Shown here piece after piece: positions 34,820 to 48,200 of a stretch of 64,000 nt of DNA (position 1 is its first letter; each line of letters begins with the position of its first letter). A program made the translations under genes and the position numbers. The notes under the pieces were generated by a model. The model saw only the letters and a program-made list of their open reading frames with translations, was not told where the DNA came from and did no database searches. Origin of the DNA: Litoditis marina. Lineage: Eukaryota; Nematoda; Chromadorea; Rhabditida; Rhabditidae. The stretch covers positions 30,611,485-30,675,484 of the forward strand of contig OZ038433.1 of NCBI GenBank assembly GCA_964036275.1. Direction: 5' to 3'.

Positions 34820-37800
34820 TATAAGACGGTGCAAACTAAAAATTTGGCAAAATGCATCAAAAATTGTTGTATTGATGAAAATTAGGTTTTTTTACTGAAC
34901 CGTGTTTAATTCTGTAAGTTTCACTTCAATTCGTGTCACAACATTCAATTCCGTTTTACAGGAGGGATAATTGACATCAATTCATTCATTCCATTGTAAA
35001 ACAGGTATAACAGAGAAAAACAATAAATGGACCATTATTGGATCATCCGAAAATAGGCATTGAGTGGATCAAAATATAGACATAGATGAGAAGCCGAGAA
35101 AAATAAGCGGCCTTCTTGGGGCCGCACAACAGAAACGGGCGCAGCCCATTTTTGGATGATCCAAATTTAGGCGAGTAGTTCAATGTAACAGGTAATTTTT
35201 TACATGTAACTGCGGAACGAGAGAAACAGAAAACTTCAGTTACATATAAGATCTATCGAACATAATGACATGACCGTTTTTACAAAATTCATAGTTATGA
35301 AAACGTGTAAAACACCAGAAACGCGTTAGTAGATCAGAATCGGGTCAAGATCAACACTAGAACGTCATTTTTCTGGACATTTTCGGTAAATAACTATATT
35401 TAACAAGTCTCAAGTTGAACACAATTCAAATTCTAACCAATTGTTATATATCGAACACTAGAACATGTCAAGAAACACTTAAATCTGAGAACAAACATTT
35501 ACAAAAAGTTCTGAAGTTCAAACCCAACTTATCTTTCAAAGCGTGGGGGGGGGGCTCAGAAGCACACACCAGTAAGGTTCGACTATTCGACACAAAGTAG
35601 TCCGTTTTTAGCGTTGAAAAGGTGAAATTTTATAATTTTGCATCAAAAATGGGCCAATTTTTGCCGAATTCGGCCGAAAAGTAGGCGGTATTTCGGATTT
35701 TTGTGGCTACCCGGACAATCTTACTGGTGCATGCTCAGAAGTGTGCTTTAAAAAACTATTAATACGAGAAACAATAAGAAATCTTTGGAAATTGAGTGAG
35801 ATTGAACTTCAAAATAGGAGAAAATGTGTAAACTATGAAAACCTGTCACTAAGATGCGTAGCCGTAGAATTTTGTGGGTTTCTGGCTGACGAAAAGCCCT
35901 TATTCTGCTTCGATCGAATGATCCGAGAACGTTCGCTACCTAAAACAGAAAGAAAAAATGACGCATAGTTTGGAAAAGACCGGAGGGTGGGAATACGCCC
36001 GCTACAGTTCTACGTTGGCAAACTGAGCTGATGAGATAATGAGTACGTTTTCCGGTATGCCACTGAGTTTCATGGGAAGAATCAGATATTAATGCACACA
36101 AAACGTGAGTCGATATTTGAAATGTGATTACATTTAAAATTTTGTTTAAACAATCAGAAAGCTATACGGTCCAATTTCCAAATGAAGCGTTCACAGAAAC
36201 ATAGTCAAAAGGTTCTTCAATTCTGCTCAGCACAAAAACAGCCACAAAAGCGTTTCCTATTAAAACTAGCAATTACTCTCAATTATTTCAATTAATCGAT
36301 GATCTAAATTGATAGTGAAAACCTCCAGCAATATCGGGTTTCAAAAACGACGTAACAAATTAAAATGAGAAAAGTGAGCGATCAGAAGGCGAACATTCCA
36401 TGTGTAAACAACATCGCTACTAATATGATAAAGAGCTCAGTTTCAAGACGGAATCGGAAGCCAATATCGAAAAACTCACCGCAATAGAAAAATCTTTCGC
36501 TCGTTTGTTCCTGAGAACCTTTATATAGCTTCCTTCTGAGCAATTTATGCCTGCAAACACCAAATTATCCAAACTTCAGCGCCTTATATTCGAAACAAAA
36601 AAGTGAATTGACATGAAACAAGAAATAAAAATGAAGAAAACAATTAAAATTATTTTGAAAATTTTCAAAAATGCTCGCCGTGCGCTCGAAAATGAGTGGT
36701 TCCCTCCTGCGTACTCCATTTTAGACCTCACGTCAGCCACCAGATATTTTTTTCTAAATTTTACGGTGTATGTTTTTTTTAAACTTTATGTTATAGTGTA
36801 TTTCTATTTTCGCTCTTTTCAACCTAAAAATAGTAATAAAAACACATGTTCACGCATGCAATGTCTCTTTCCGTACAGTATTCCTTGTGTTTAGTCAATT
36901 ACTTTTTGCACCATACTAGGACGACGGGGCACCGGGGAAAACTCATTCAAAAATAGAACTAACTCATTACTGGTAAACTTATTAACTTATTTTTAGTCAG
37001 GAACTTTATGACATTATCGTGTATTTTTGTGCTTTGCTCTGATCACTCTCATCATTGTGTTTTGATTACAGGTCAGATTGGTGAAGTGCCCTTCTCCATT
37101 TTTGCAAACGCATGGAGAATATGGCAATCGGTCGGCCGAAGCGATATGTGTTCGGTTAGTGATTTTTCTATAATATTTGTTTTATCTCACGACACATTCC
37201 ATGAATACGTAACCTTTTTTGGGAAATGCCTGTAGAGTTAAAATAGTTTTTTTGCGCTTATCCGCCTATTCTACATTTCGCTTAGGGTCCATATGGAGTT
37301 GCAAGTGTAAGTGGTCGAAATTGTCATAAATTCAAAAAAAACGCAGTCTATTTTTGCCAAAATCATTCAAAAATTGAATCCAGATCATGTACTTTCGCTG
37401 GGCTGGGAAAAAGAGATAACAAAAAATTCGCTGGAAACTAGTGCCTCATATTTACTCGCGCCTCTTGTTAAAGAAATAGGAGATCTCCCGCGCTTTTATT
37501 CAAGACGGAGACTTCTGATGTTTTCTAATAATTTCATTGTGATTGTTTTCTCGGTTTTCAATAGACATTTTCAGTGTCATCGATGATATGTTTCCCTGCC
37601 GGACGCCTCTTACCGTCACAAATAGTTGGCCGCTGGTGATGCAAATTGCAAATGCAAAAAGGATAAAATTCAGGTTGATTAGCATATTTGTGTTATTTTT
37701 GTTTCGTCCATTTTTGTTTCGTTCCCATTACATATCCCAAATCCCATTAAGGATGGATTCACCCATTTTTGAAGATCGATGCTAGATGACCAGTAAAACT

Positions 37801-38884
37801 CTATTCGATAAAAATGCAGTAAGCTAGCTATGTTTTCTATCAATTTTTAGACAGTTTGGCACCTATAGCTCAAAGTGTACTATACTACCGTGTCATCGCT
37901 ATCATACACCGCCAAGGGTCTCTCATTGGTTCTAAAATCTCGCGACCCCTTTAAAACTGCGATTTTCACATATTCTCGCGTATTAAAGGCTGATTTTATA
38001 TGAAGTTTATATGAACTTGGTAGTGTATGATCGCTAGTGATTTTTTATAAGCGTACGTTGGTAATTAGTGACTCAGAATCAGGATATACACGTCGATTCT
38101 CGCTGTGTTCCTACCCTAGTAAACTTGTCCAAATAGACAGAAAAAAATGACTATGACTCGTTCTCGTTTTTGCTCATTTGTTGGAAAAGTTCTAACTTAC
38201 AGTTGATGTAGTTTGTTTTAGGTTTTTGAACCCTGTGTAACTAAGAGAAATGTTGTTGTTTTTGCTATCCGCTGAAAATCGTTTGGTTAAGGTTTACACA
38301 ATTTCGGTAGTTATGCAGTTGTGCATATACATGTTTTCTGTAATATTATAATTGTGTGCAGTATGTGTACACATTGCAGTAACTACCGATTTCGTGAATA
38401 GTACTATTTCCACTTTTTTAATCACTGAGGTGTACAATGTCTCAGTGCTGTGTTATACACTTTGATTTATGCTTGTATGTATGTTAGCGGTGTTTTACAC
38501 ATGGTTGTTGCAATAATTTTTTTTTCAATGGCCGGTTTTGGGATGATCCAAAAATGGGCTCGGCCTAAGTTTTTCTATCGGCCTTCAAAAAGCCCGATGT
38601 TTGTTCACGGTTTTTCCTGAAGCCCAATACTGGATCATCCAACAACGGACTTTTCACATTATCGTTTATAATGTGTCTATTATTCATTACAATCAGTTTT
38701 TTTCTTCAATATTGTGCAATGTCATAGGATATCACTTTTTTCAACGTCAAATAAATGCTCAGACTTCTTTCCCGTGCATTTTCCGGCTTCAAACTTCTTT
38801 CTCGCTTTTTACAAAGCCTTTAAAACGCAGTTTTAGTAATTAAACTTTGATTCCGCCAAAGTTTTAGTTTGCACCGTCTTATAT
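34820..38884. mobile_element. 4.07-kb element with TATAAGACGG terminal inverted repeats
   Basis: The left end TATAAGACGGTGCAAACTAA and the reverse-complemented right end are identical for 22 bases, then continue similar (TTTGGC). A second inverted block with GGATCATCC/GGATGATCC motifs sits just inside (35035-35170 versus 38525-38655). The outer TA suggests a TA target site. The interior has exon-like pieces on the plus strand: one between a TTGATTACAG acceptor and a CG|gttagt donor (37072-37156), and a coding-looking frame at 37370-37516 (LNPDHVLSLGWEKEITKNSL). These could be remains of the element's own gene. No DDE or other catalytic motif was recognised. Confidence 0.65.
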
Positions 38885-39089
38885 GGCAAACTGGAACATA
38901 ACATACATTTGATTTGAAATGTTAAGGGTGACATGAGAAACACGTAACCAGGGATGTATAGTTTTTGTTACCGAATGACAAGCTGAATTCAGCGAATGGC
39001 AGTTTCTCTTTGCAATCCAATTCGTCTCCCTGGAACCATTTCCTGCACAACGTTTAGTAACATATCTGAGACCCGATCGTTTGATTTCT

Positions 39090-39285
39090 TTGTTGACTTC
39101 TCAGAACGATTAGCGCCAATTGTCTGCAATTGGCTAGCTACAAAAACGAGAGCATGCAGGTCAATGACGCGCAGACAAGCTAAGAAAGTCTGCGTCTCTT
39201 TGACCTGCACACTCTCTCGTTCAGCCAATAAAAAAGTGGCTGGCCAATTGGGTGGGAATTGTCTGAGTTCTCAGACAGATTTCCG
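39090..39285 (+). mobile_element. Foldback family C copy
   Basis: A central hairpin of GAGAGCATGCAGGTCAATGA against TCTTTGACCTGCACACTCTC, flanked by AGCGCCAATTGTCTGCAATT and GTGGCTGGCCAATTGGGTGG as in other copies. Confidence 0.75.
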
Positions 39286-40689
39286 CTAATTAGCGTGCTA
39301 ATTTTAACATGCTAGTTTCTGCCAATTTCACATTTTTCTCGCGACGTCACCTAGCCAAGAGTGCGTTTTCATAGTTAAAATGTCTGAAAAATTTACATAC
39401 AAGTTGATTAAGGACATTTTGACGGTTATGATTGTGATTATAACATGCCATAATTAGTTTTAACTATTTAATTCATCCGACAAGCACGCATGAGGTAAAA
39501 ACGTTTTTCCTTCCAAATAAAGTTTTTTTTTCTGGAAATTCATTTCGAGAAGCTTTCTTCCGTACTATTTCATGCTTAATACCTACTCATATTCTCTCAA
39601 AGAGTGGTTTTTATTACGTTTTTCGATTAACTTCGAATTTTTGAATTACGGTATGCGCTGCTAATTAGCGCTAGCTGCCTTCATACTTTTTTACGCTGCA
39701 TCCAGCTGCAAATTCAGTCGCTTCGCAACATTTTTGCAGTGGCTGCAAAGTGCCGCTGCAGCCATATGCAGCTGCAAATTTACCCTGCTTAGAAGTATGA
39801 ACAACCCAGCGTAACTTTTAGCGCGATTCAATATTCAAATACAACATTAAATTTAGAATTTTTTTGTATTCCCATCCCCACGTTTTTTTTCTGTATACTG
39901 GCACGAGGGTACTAGAACAGTATGAAAAGTTGATCACAATGATTGTGAAAGTACAAGTCGGGTATTATTTCACGCACATCACCCGTGCACGCGACGCGAC
40001 ATAGCGTACAGTGTGATGTTTTGATGACTCAGGCGGGGCCTAGCCAATTTTTTCAACTTCATATTTTATTTTTGAGATAACATTAGTTCACCAAATTCCA
40101 ATATTCGCGGCCAACGCTGGCCAATTAGGGCCAACCTAGACGACTGATACTATTATTAATGTAGAATATATTTTTGGACCGGTTTCGAATAATAATACTT
40201 TAGCCCCCCTCCACGCTAAATTCTATCAATATTATTATTCAACATGATCAGTTCCCGTTCCGCCCGAAGTTTTGTCAACATACACCAGCGTTGAAATTCT
40301 GTCGCGTCGCGAGTCGCGCGCGCGTGCGTGTTGTTCTTAAATAACCGATCCTATATACAGGGTTAATTATTCCAACCTCTGAAGTTTTATTCAGTTTGAT
40401 AAATGTTCCCGGTTTTGTTGTGTCGCAGGCGTTAATCGCGCGGAGCGCGAAGCGCTCTGCGTGAGTTGTCTTTGGTTTGGCCATTGCGGACTCGTTTTTT
40501 CCTTTTAGTTAACAAAAAGCTTCAAATATAATCTTTTTTCAAACTGAGAGAAGAGAACGTTAGAGAATCACGAATTGAACATCGTGTGAAAATTTCAGCC
40601 AAATCGAATCATTTTCGCCTGAGTTATGGTTTCGTGTCCTTGTTGAAAAGTTCCGCCGTAATTCGTCCCTCCTCCCTCGTCCCTCGTCT

Positions 40690-41700
40690 TTCGTCCCTCA
40701 CGGAATTCTGTCCGCATCGTAGTGGAAAAACTACTTAACCAATTTGGCTGTAATTTGGAACATCTATTCTTTGGCAAAAGTTAGCTCATCGCGCCAAGTA
40801 TGAATTGTATATCTGCTCTCTGGCGCCGGGCGCGGGCGCCAATAGGCGCCAAAAACCACTATTGGAAAAACCCAACCGATCTGAAATTTGCAACATGAGT
40901 TCTAATGCAAAATTAAGCCCGTCGCGTCAAATATGAGATGTATAGCTCCTCTTTGGCGCCCGGCGCTGGCGCCAATAGGCGCCAAAAACGGCAAAACACT
41001 ATTTATCGTCAACTAAAATGTTGAAGACTGATAGAAATTGAATAATTTGGTGGAAAGAGTGAAAGTCTTTTTTCAAAACTGAAATTTTTCTTCTGGCGCT
41101 CGAGCCAGGCGCCAGATGGCGCCAAAACCCAAACTCACGACAGCGTCAATGGAATCGTCTGAAATTCGGTACACTAAATAACTATCGCATGGCAAGTAAG
41201 ATGCTCGATCTGAAAATCAAAAAAGTTTCGTTGGCACTGTGCGCTGGCGCCAATTGGCGCCAAGGTTGGAAAAATATCAGTTATCGTCAATCAAACTGTT
41301 TCAAGTTGACAGATATTGAATATTCCAATGTGAAATATAGATCCACAAATTCAAAGCGAATTTTATCTTCTGGGTCGGAACAGACGCCAAATGGCGCCAA
41401 AACAGAAACACACGAAACTGACAATTGAATAGTTTGAATATTGCTCCAATCAGTAATTGACACATGGAGTGTGTACTGGTAGCTCAAAAACCTAGAAAAT
41501 TTCGTTTCGTTCTCGCGCCAGACGCGTGTGCCGATTGGCGCAGGAATGAAAAAAAAGTTTCAAGAATAAGGTTTTTGATGTGGTATTGGGAAAATGGCTA
41601 TATTGTAAGTGAGTTGGTGTCTCTAATTGTAGATTTGTGAATGGCGCCAATCCCGTTCGCTTATCGCCGCTAAAAGCGGTGTACATGTCAATCGGAACGT
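40690..41700 (+). repeat. Degenerate ~139-bp tandem repeat marked by GGCGCC clusters
   Basis: Clusters of GGCGCC-like motifs recur at about 40822, 40955, 41095, 41233, 41372, 41513 and 41643, spaced 130-141 bp. Between clusters the units share weaker elements (for example GGAACATCTATT/GCAACATGAGTT and ATCGTCAACTAAAATGTT/ATCGTCAATCAAACTGTT). Within units the usual order is GGCGC, then GCGCC, then TGGCGCCAA. The units are diverged, so this is an old tandem array or satellite remnant. No ORF spans it. Confidence 0.75.
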
Positions 41701-41904
41701 TTAGCATTTTTGTTCAGTTGTTGATAGTCACACACAGAGCCAGTAACTTGCGGTATATTACAACACCAACAATTTTATGGTCTGCATTCGGCTAAGTGCA
41801 CACACAAAACTGAGATTTCCATAATAATATATTGAGTTCACAAGATCCACTCTGTGAATAGGCAACTAAAGAAGTTGTAGGAGTACAACTAGCAAAAAGA
41901 GAAC

Positions 41905-42277
41905 AATTAGTAAAAAGTGGGGGAACCAACAAATGTGTGAGTTGTGTTTGGTTCGACCTCGATATCAGCAAAAAGTGAACGATACGAATTGCTGTGATAC
42001 TGTAGCAGAAGTACTCTGCAAAAATAGAACAATACACATTTTGCACAATGGTTCACAACGCACGCATGTCGTCAAAGTACACATGAAATACCCTTCGGCA
42101 ATTTCTGAAATATCATGCGGGCTTCGTGAACCATTGTGCGAAATTTGTATTGTTCTATTATTGCAGAGTACTTCTGCTACAGTATCACAGCAATTCGTAT
42201 CGTTCACTTTTTGCTGATATCGAGGTCGAACCAAACACAACTCACACATTTGTTGGTTCCCCCACTTTTTACTAATT
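41905..42277. repeat. Near-perfect 373-bp inverted repeat
   Basis: The arms run 41905-~42058 and ~42124-42277 (about 154 bp each), with a ~65-bp centre. The outer ends are AATTAGTAAAAAGTGGGGGA and its complement. The arms are almost identical, so each strand shows the same short open frame (MCELCLVRPRYQQ...), which is an effect of symmetry rather than evidence of a gene. It behaves like a recent foldback element. Confidence 0.85.
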
Positions 42278-42639
42278 CAGATTTGACATCTATACTCGTT
42301 GATCAATATCAACGGGGTCAATAACTCCTAGTTAACGACTACTACTTTTGGATTTCAGTAATGGCGTATCCAAAATGGTAATAAAATGATAATAACGATA
42401 AAAAATTGATAAAAATGATAACTATATTGAAGTGCAGTATGGTCATGTCAATACTGCAATTTACGCTGCAGTCAGCTTAAATTACGCTCACTCGAGCGTA
42501 AAAAACGCCACATCTGGCGTAAAAAAGTATTAACAACTCGACTGCAGCGGCGTAAAATCAATACGCGTATTCTCTACAAGATTTACGCTGCGTCTAGCTG
42601 CAACGGCAAAAGTATAAACAGAAGCCTAACTCCTGCTAA

Positions 42640-44000
42640 TTAGCGCTAATGTTTCGGAGTTCTCACACAATTTGACTCTGGCATCTTGCCAGTGCCTTTT
42701 CCGATCGCCGTTTTTCGGAGAGCATCGATTTTCTCTGATGAGCTTTTTTATGGGATGTCTCAAGGGTGAACGACCTCTTGATGATATTTCGATTGGTGAT
42801 GAAGAGTAATCTCCAGATACCAAGCGCGTGGGGATCTTTTGAGCTTTCTCGTGAGTACACTCCACGAAAAACCTTGCAAATTGTGTGTTGAACCAACCAT
42901 AGAATAATTGAAAAAAGGTTCCCACAAGTTTTCGTAAAATCTCATAGAAAATATTACTCTAGTCCCCAACCGACATGACCGACATGAAGGAATGGACCCT
43001 AAACGGTCTAGAAATAGTATCGTCTTCGCAAAGTGTAGTTTTTTTGACATGCGTTTTGCTTAATTATGTTTGAAAACTACGTACCTGTATCAGACTAGAG
43101 CACATCTTGCTGTGTTGTACTTCAAATCTGGCTCGGCTTATAAATGAAGCACATCCACCAACAATTGGGAGATCACGCGATATTGGCTCCGCTCTTCATT
43201 TGCTATTCAAATTATTAACCAAGAATAGAAACACAATCCAGATCCCGTGGTGGTGTGATCAGAACACAATGAGAGTGGGAAACGTCTTTTGAACAGAATT
43301 ACGGAGACGTGGCTTGAACTGACTTCGCTATACGATACGAGAACTGTCATGGATACTCTAAATGATGCGATTATGAGGATCGGGGGGGGGGGGAAGGTGT
43401 TCAATACAATGTGTAGCCTGATTCTTTCTAAAATTATTAGTTCTGTTTTTCCCGTACAACGTACACAAAACTTGTGAAAACTTGTGTGTGATTTGAACAA
43501 CAGGTAGCAGAACACATTTAAGAACGGTTTTCATAACGATTAGAATTTATAACATTTACGTTTATTGTTTATCTTTGCGGGGAAAAAAACCAAACAGTTT
43601 GTTGCGGATGGAAAATTTCCCGCTACTCAATGAATTCAGAACAAGTGCACATTGTCAGGATTTTTTCACAACAGCTTGAAATCTTCTCAATATATATTAG
43701 GGTATGGGTCTCTAGAAAATGTATCCCATTGCCGTAGTAGTTCCTCACCATCAACCAACTACGTGTTGTTGTAACACTTGCTGCGTAATCATTATTATTA
43801 TCATTTCCCTTTATTTCCAAAAAAAGTTTGTTTTGTTAAACTTGACACGAACAATTGTTTCAAATATAAACTCGAACTGTTTTCCTAGCAACCACACCAA
43901 GTATGGTCACGTTTCGCCACAAACTGTTACTATTGCTCAGTTCCTCCAAACCTCGGAATGTTGATGTACCTAAATAATGAATAGTATAGTTGTTACTTCA
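42640..44000. other. Stretch without a supported gene
   Basis: Several overlapping frames of 60-100 codons occur on both strands (42.63-43.05 kb minus, 43.1-43.5 kb plus/minus), but none has a recognisable motif or a consistent exon chain. They may be worn transposon coding sequence. A G12 run lies at 43381-43392. Confidence 0.4.
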
Positions 44001-44088
44001 AAGAAAGGCGTGGGTATACTGTATATCTCTTTTTGTGCAAAAACACATATATACGATTTGTCATGAGAGTGGCTATGAACCACTAGGT

Positions 44089-44237
44089 ATATTGGGTGCT
44101 AAATTTAAAATTTCTGTCTCTCGCCGAAATCGAAACTGCGAGCAAAATGTTCGTGGCAAGGCGCTATCCACTGCGCTATTAGTGCTGATAGCCGGCAAGC
44201 TTTGGTCTTTGGAATCGAAGACATTTATGTGTACACA
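44089..44237 (-). mobile_element. tRNA-like element, copy 3
   Basis: A reverse copy with TCTCGCCGAAATCGAAACTG (B-box side), CACTGCGCTATTA (A-box complement) and GGCAAGCTTTGG / GAATCGAAGACAT (head). The B box is decayed (ATCGAAAC). Confidence 0.6.
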
Positions 44238-44249
44238 CTTCCTTCGGCA

Positions 44250-44322
44250 AGGAGCCTAGTGGTCGACTGGTTGTGTGCACGCTAACATTCGAAACACCAT
44301 GGTTCGATCCCAAATGGCGCGG
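44250..44322 (+). repeat. tRNA-like sequence, third class
   Basis: A box CCTAGTGGTCGACTGG and B box GGTTCGATCCC at tRNA spacing. The following CTTCATGACGGACCGCATGA and AATAAAGCTCACCCATGCC recur inverted at 49087-49133, so it is part of a dispersed element. Confidence 0.5.
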
Positions 44323-44482
44323 AATCTTCATGACGGACCGCATGAGCTGGTAATAAAGCTCACCCATGCCTGGTTTCTCGTCTACGAACTCGAACCTCTC
44401 TACGGATACTGCAATTTGTATAATGTGTTGGTTGTTATAACATGAAAAAAGTAACACAGGGCTGAGTAGTTGCCGTAAAAAA

Positions 44483-44515
44483 TTATTATTATTATTATTA
44501 TTATTACTATTATTA
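44483..44515 (+). repeat. ATT microsatellite
   Basis: About ten ATT units with one interruption. Confidence 0.85.
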
Positions 44516-44597
44516 ACGACTATATAGTGGTTAGCGTCTGCGCCTTCTCAACTTTTGAGCCCGGTTCGACCGTTCGAGTCTCACATGATGCGGATAT
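44516..44597 (+). repeat. tRNA-like sequence, second class, copy 2
   Basis: ATAGTGGTTAGCGTCTGCGC and CCCGGTTCGACCGTTCGAGT match the unit at 31179-31252; the B box carries an 8-bp internal duplication (GTTCGACC/GTTCGAG). Confidence 0.55.
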
Positions 44598-45259
44598 TTC
44601 ATGAGTTTGGCACGAACTATAATATTACTATAATTATGTCACTTGTACTCGGTTGACTCTGTAGCCGGCGAACTTGCCGAAACTTTCCTTTATCAAATGA
44701 ATGATCGTGTTCGGTTTGATAATCAAAACCATGTTACTAATCATATTCCATACATGGAAATGTGTGGTCCCCAGTGAACCACGTCGTTCTTCCACCGTAA
44801 TCCGTCACCTATATTTTCTTGTCCAAGCTACAATTTTCAGACGATAACAAAATGAGAAAAACAACTCTTTTCCCTGAAATCGGAATCCTTAATGATCCGT
44901 AATTTTCATGGCTGTTTGGAGAAAACATGCAATTAGAGATGAGAAGACACCTTTCTCTCGAGTGTACAAATCACTGTATTAGAATTTGACTTTTTCGCGA
45001 AATTTCATGACCCTTCTTAGGCGTTGTTCAGTAAACATCTTAAGTTGTGGTAATATTCTGAGAACGCATACTTTTCGTTTTTCAGCATGAGTCTAGTATT
45101 AATACTCGTAAGGACATATCTCTGATACACTAACAACATACACATTTTTCTAGAGTTTGCTATGCTTGTCCACAACTAGAACAGTGAACGTGAACTGTTG
45201 TGACAATAAGTAGAACAATAACCAACTTTTTAAAATCACCTAATTTCAGCCAGAACAAG

Positions 45260-48200
45260 ATGAACATAAGTGTTAACAATTCAACAATATTTCTGTTCGT
45301 GATGACCGGTAATTTACCTAGAGACGTCGCCTGGCTTGGACGCATTTTCCAGTATACTGAGATTGTCATTTTACTAGCCGACGTGGTCTGTTTCACGTTC
45401 TGCTTGTACAGCTTGGTGAACGTCAAAATCTTTCACGTGAACCTGACCATCATATTTTCGTCTTTCCTGATATCTTAATCTACTATTCGTGGACACCTGC
45501 GAAATGGATAGGTTCGTTTCTCACGTGAATCTCTCATCATATGACATTTTTCAGCCAGTATTATAGCAGAATGACCGTCTACCTTAAACGAGACAGCATG
45601 AAGATCACAGAGACCCAGACCAGCAGAGATAATGCGTCCAATCGATTTATAATTGCTCTGGTTTTTAGCCGACTGGAGAGAATTGAGGCAACTTTTAAGC
45701 AGCCGACGATTGGGCCCGAAAATAAGCTATTTATCAAAGCTATAAACAAATCCTCACTGCTTCTTTCTTTTTTCAGATTCCTTGCACGATGGTTGTTACG
45801 TTTACGTGATCGTGGCATCAAGTTTGGTACGAGGCTCCTACGTTTTCGTGGCAGTTTTGTCGTGCACAGCAATCTTAGCTGAGCGATACCTGGCGTCACA
45901 CTACATAAAAGACTATGAGAAAAAGTCTAGATATCATATTGCTGTTATCATTCTTTGTTTCTTGTTCTCTTTCTCTGTTTCACTGGCAGCACTCAGAGCA
46001 TTCTACATTGTCGGCAGTGAAACAACCCACGTATTCATGATTATTTGTCAAATATTAAACGTCTGTGTAAGTTGAACGAGACGGGAAAATCCACTGGCGG
46101 GAAAATGAGGTCAAAATTTGTTGTAATTTTGGTTATTTCTCACTTTGGTGGATATAGTCGCCATTGCTCCTACGAAGACAGCAGAGGATTCGATTGATTG
46201 AGCGATACGGGGCAAGCGGTCGTTGATTACTTTCCAACAGTTGAGAGAGTGTGTAGATCAATGATACGCAGACTGGCTGGCCCGTCGCCAAACCTCGCCC
46301 CATACAAAGTCGATGGTACGGTGTCCACAAGGGTCTGACAAACCCTATACAGCAAACATTGCGACGATCAACTTGGATTCACACAACAAACCTATTGAAA
46401 TGTATGAGAAACACATAATTGGTTTCAAAATCTTGTGATAATAATCGATCTCCTTCATAGGCTAATAGACGTACATTTTGATTTGTTGTTGTGGGTTAGA
46501 TTTCGGCCAAAGATCTATACCTTCATTCAATCGACTTACTCTATTTTTTTCTAGTTGTATTTGAATGAGTTGTACCTTCATCATCGTCGCAAAAATCTCC
46601 TAGTTCAACCTGGATACGACCTGAGCACCAAGTTTCAGATCAAGGAAAACTTAAGAGTCATCAAGGTTAGTTCAAAGTTTTATAGAAGAATTCGAAGTCA
46701 TCATATCACAACTGCACACCACAAAACTTACAAAAATAGAATAAGAAAACATTATTAATTGAAAGACGCCCAATAGAGAGAGAACTAAGACAACGACATG
46801 TAAAAACAGATCGTACTTCATTGGCTTACTGAACACGTTATATTAACTGAAGCTAGAAAACCAGAACACAACTCATTTTCCGTTTTTGAATTAGGCAATT
46901 AAAAAAATAATTCCAAATTGTTTGGAAACGTAGAACAAGAGTTTAGTTTGAATTTGAGCTTTTGATGTTTCAACAATTCAACGATGGATCTAATCTCGAA
47001 ACTATTACAAATTTCTTCATAATGGTTTGATAAGGTTCGATTGGTTTTTTTCGGGCAATTTCTGAAATGTGTCAGTAGAAATCCAAAACGTGATTAATGC
47101 GTCAAACTTGCCAGATTATATTTCGAATTCCACTCTTGGATTGATCAACTTATTTTCTACCTAACCTATCACTCACAGTCTCAAAAGCTTATTGTCTCTC
47201 TTCACAATGCTTGTCCATACAATTCAGTACAGAAATAGAGTGACTTTGTTGGATGCTTCATATAATCTCGCGTTTTCAATCAAATCAGGTTTTTGAACCA
47301 CTCTTGATCTCTACGCACCATTATAGTCGTATTTACTAGTGAAAACCTTACTTAGCTTAGTTAAAACACTTTCCTTACAAATAAATATTGTGGATAACAA
47401 AGTCGACTCACGTACAGTACAGTTCAGTACCCATCGTAGAGCTCTATTCTTGCCGTTAACAACTTTTTTGAAAAATTTGAGATAGAAAACCTCCACTAAC
47501 AAAATTCACTACAAAAGTAACCTTCCATATTTGTTAGCGTAAGTTTAGTGGCACCCCCAATATGACAGCTGTCACAGAGTACAACAAGTTCAATGAAACT
47601 GTCCTAACACAGGTCTACAGATTATGAGAACAAAATGGCAGGAGTGAGAAAACGGTGCCTACTGCTCCACTTAATGCGTTGTGTATTCACCAGTAACCGA
47701 TAGTTTTCCATGAAATAGCTGACAAAGAATCTCAGAACTACAATTTTGTTTCTGAACCCCTGGATTTGCAGTTATCCTGAACTGCTCTCTTCTTTTCATA
47801 CACCAATCACACCCTTCTGTTTCAAAGATATATTTGGTACACGGTACCATTGTAAATACGGTAACTAAGTATGGACGTTTTCAAGTTTGTTTTTACGTTA
47901 CAAGCCTTTCACCATCACTAATTTTTGAATTATTATTTCTTTGATAACATTTCTAGCATTTCCATTTACCTCAATACGCCTGAGTTGATTCGTTTATAAT
48001 TTCCCTAACTTGCGTATTGAAACACATTGTTTTCATACCAACTGAATTGAAACCGCCCAACTTTCTGCTTCAAAATAATATATCGTTTGTCAAATTTGGT
48101 TCAGATTCAAAGTTTGTCGTTATTTTGTCAGTTAATTTGTGTAACGCTTTACAAGTGGCGGAATTCAAACTTCAAGGAGATACCGCCTATGCTAATTGTG

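Noticed and set aside
40275..41650. CpG island or GC-rich promoter
   Set aside because: GC richness is confined to GGCGCC clusters at regular spacing within AT-rich DNA; a tandem repeat explains it better.
41933..42249. Identical 94-codon frames on opposite strands
   Set aside because: A consequence of the near-perfect inverted repeat, not coding evidence.
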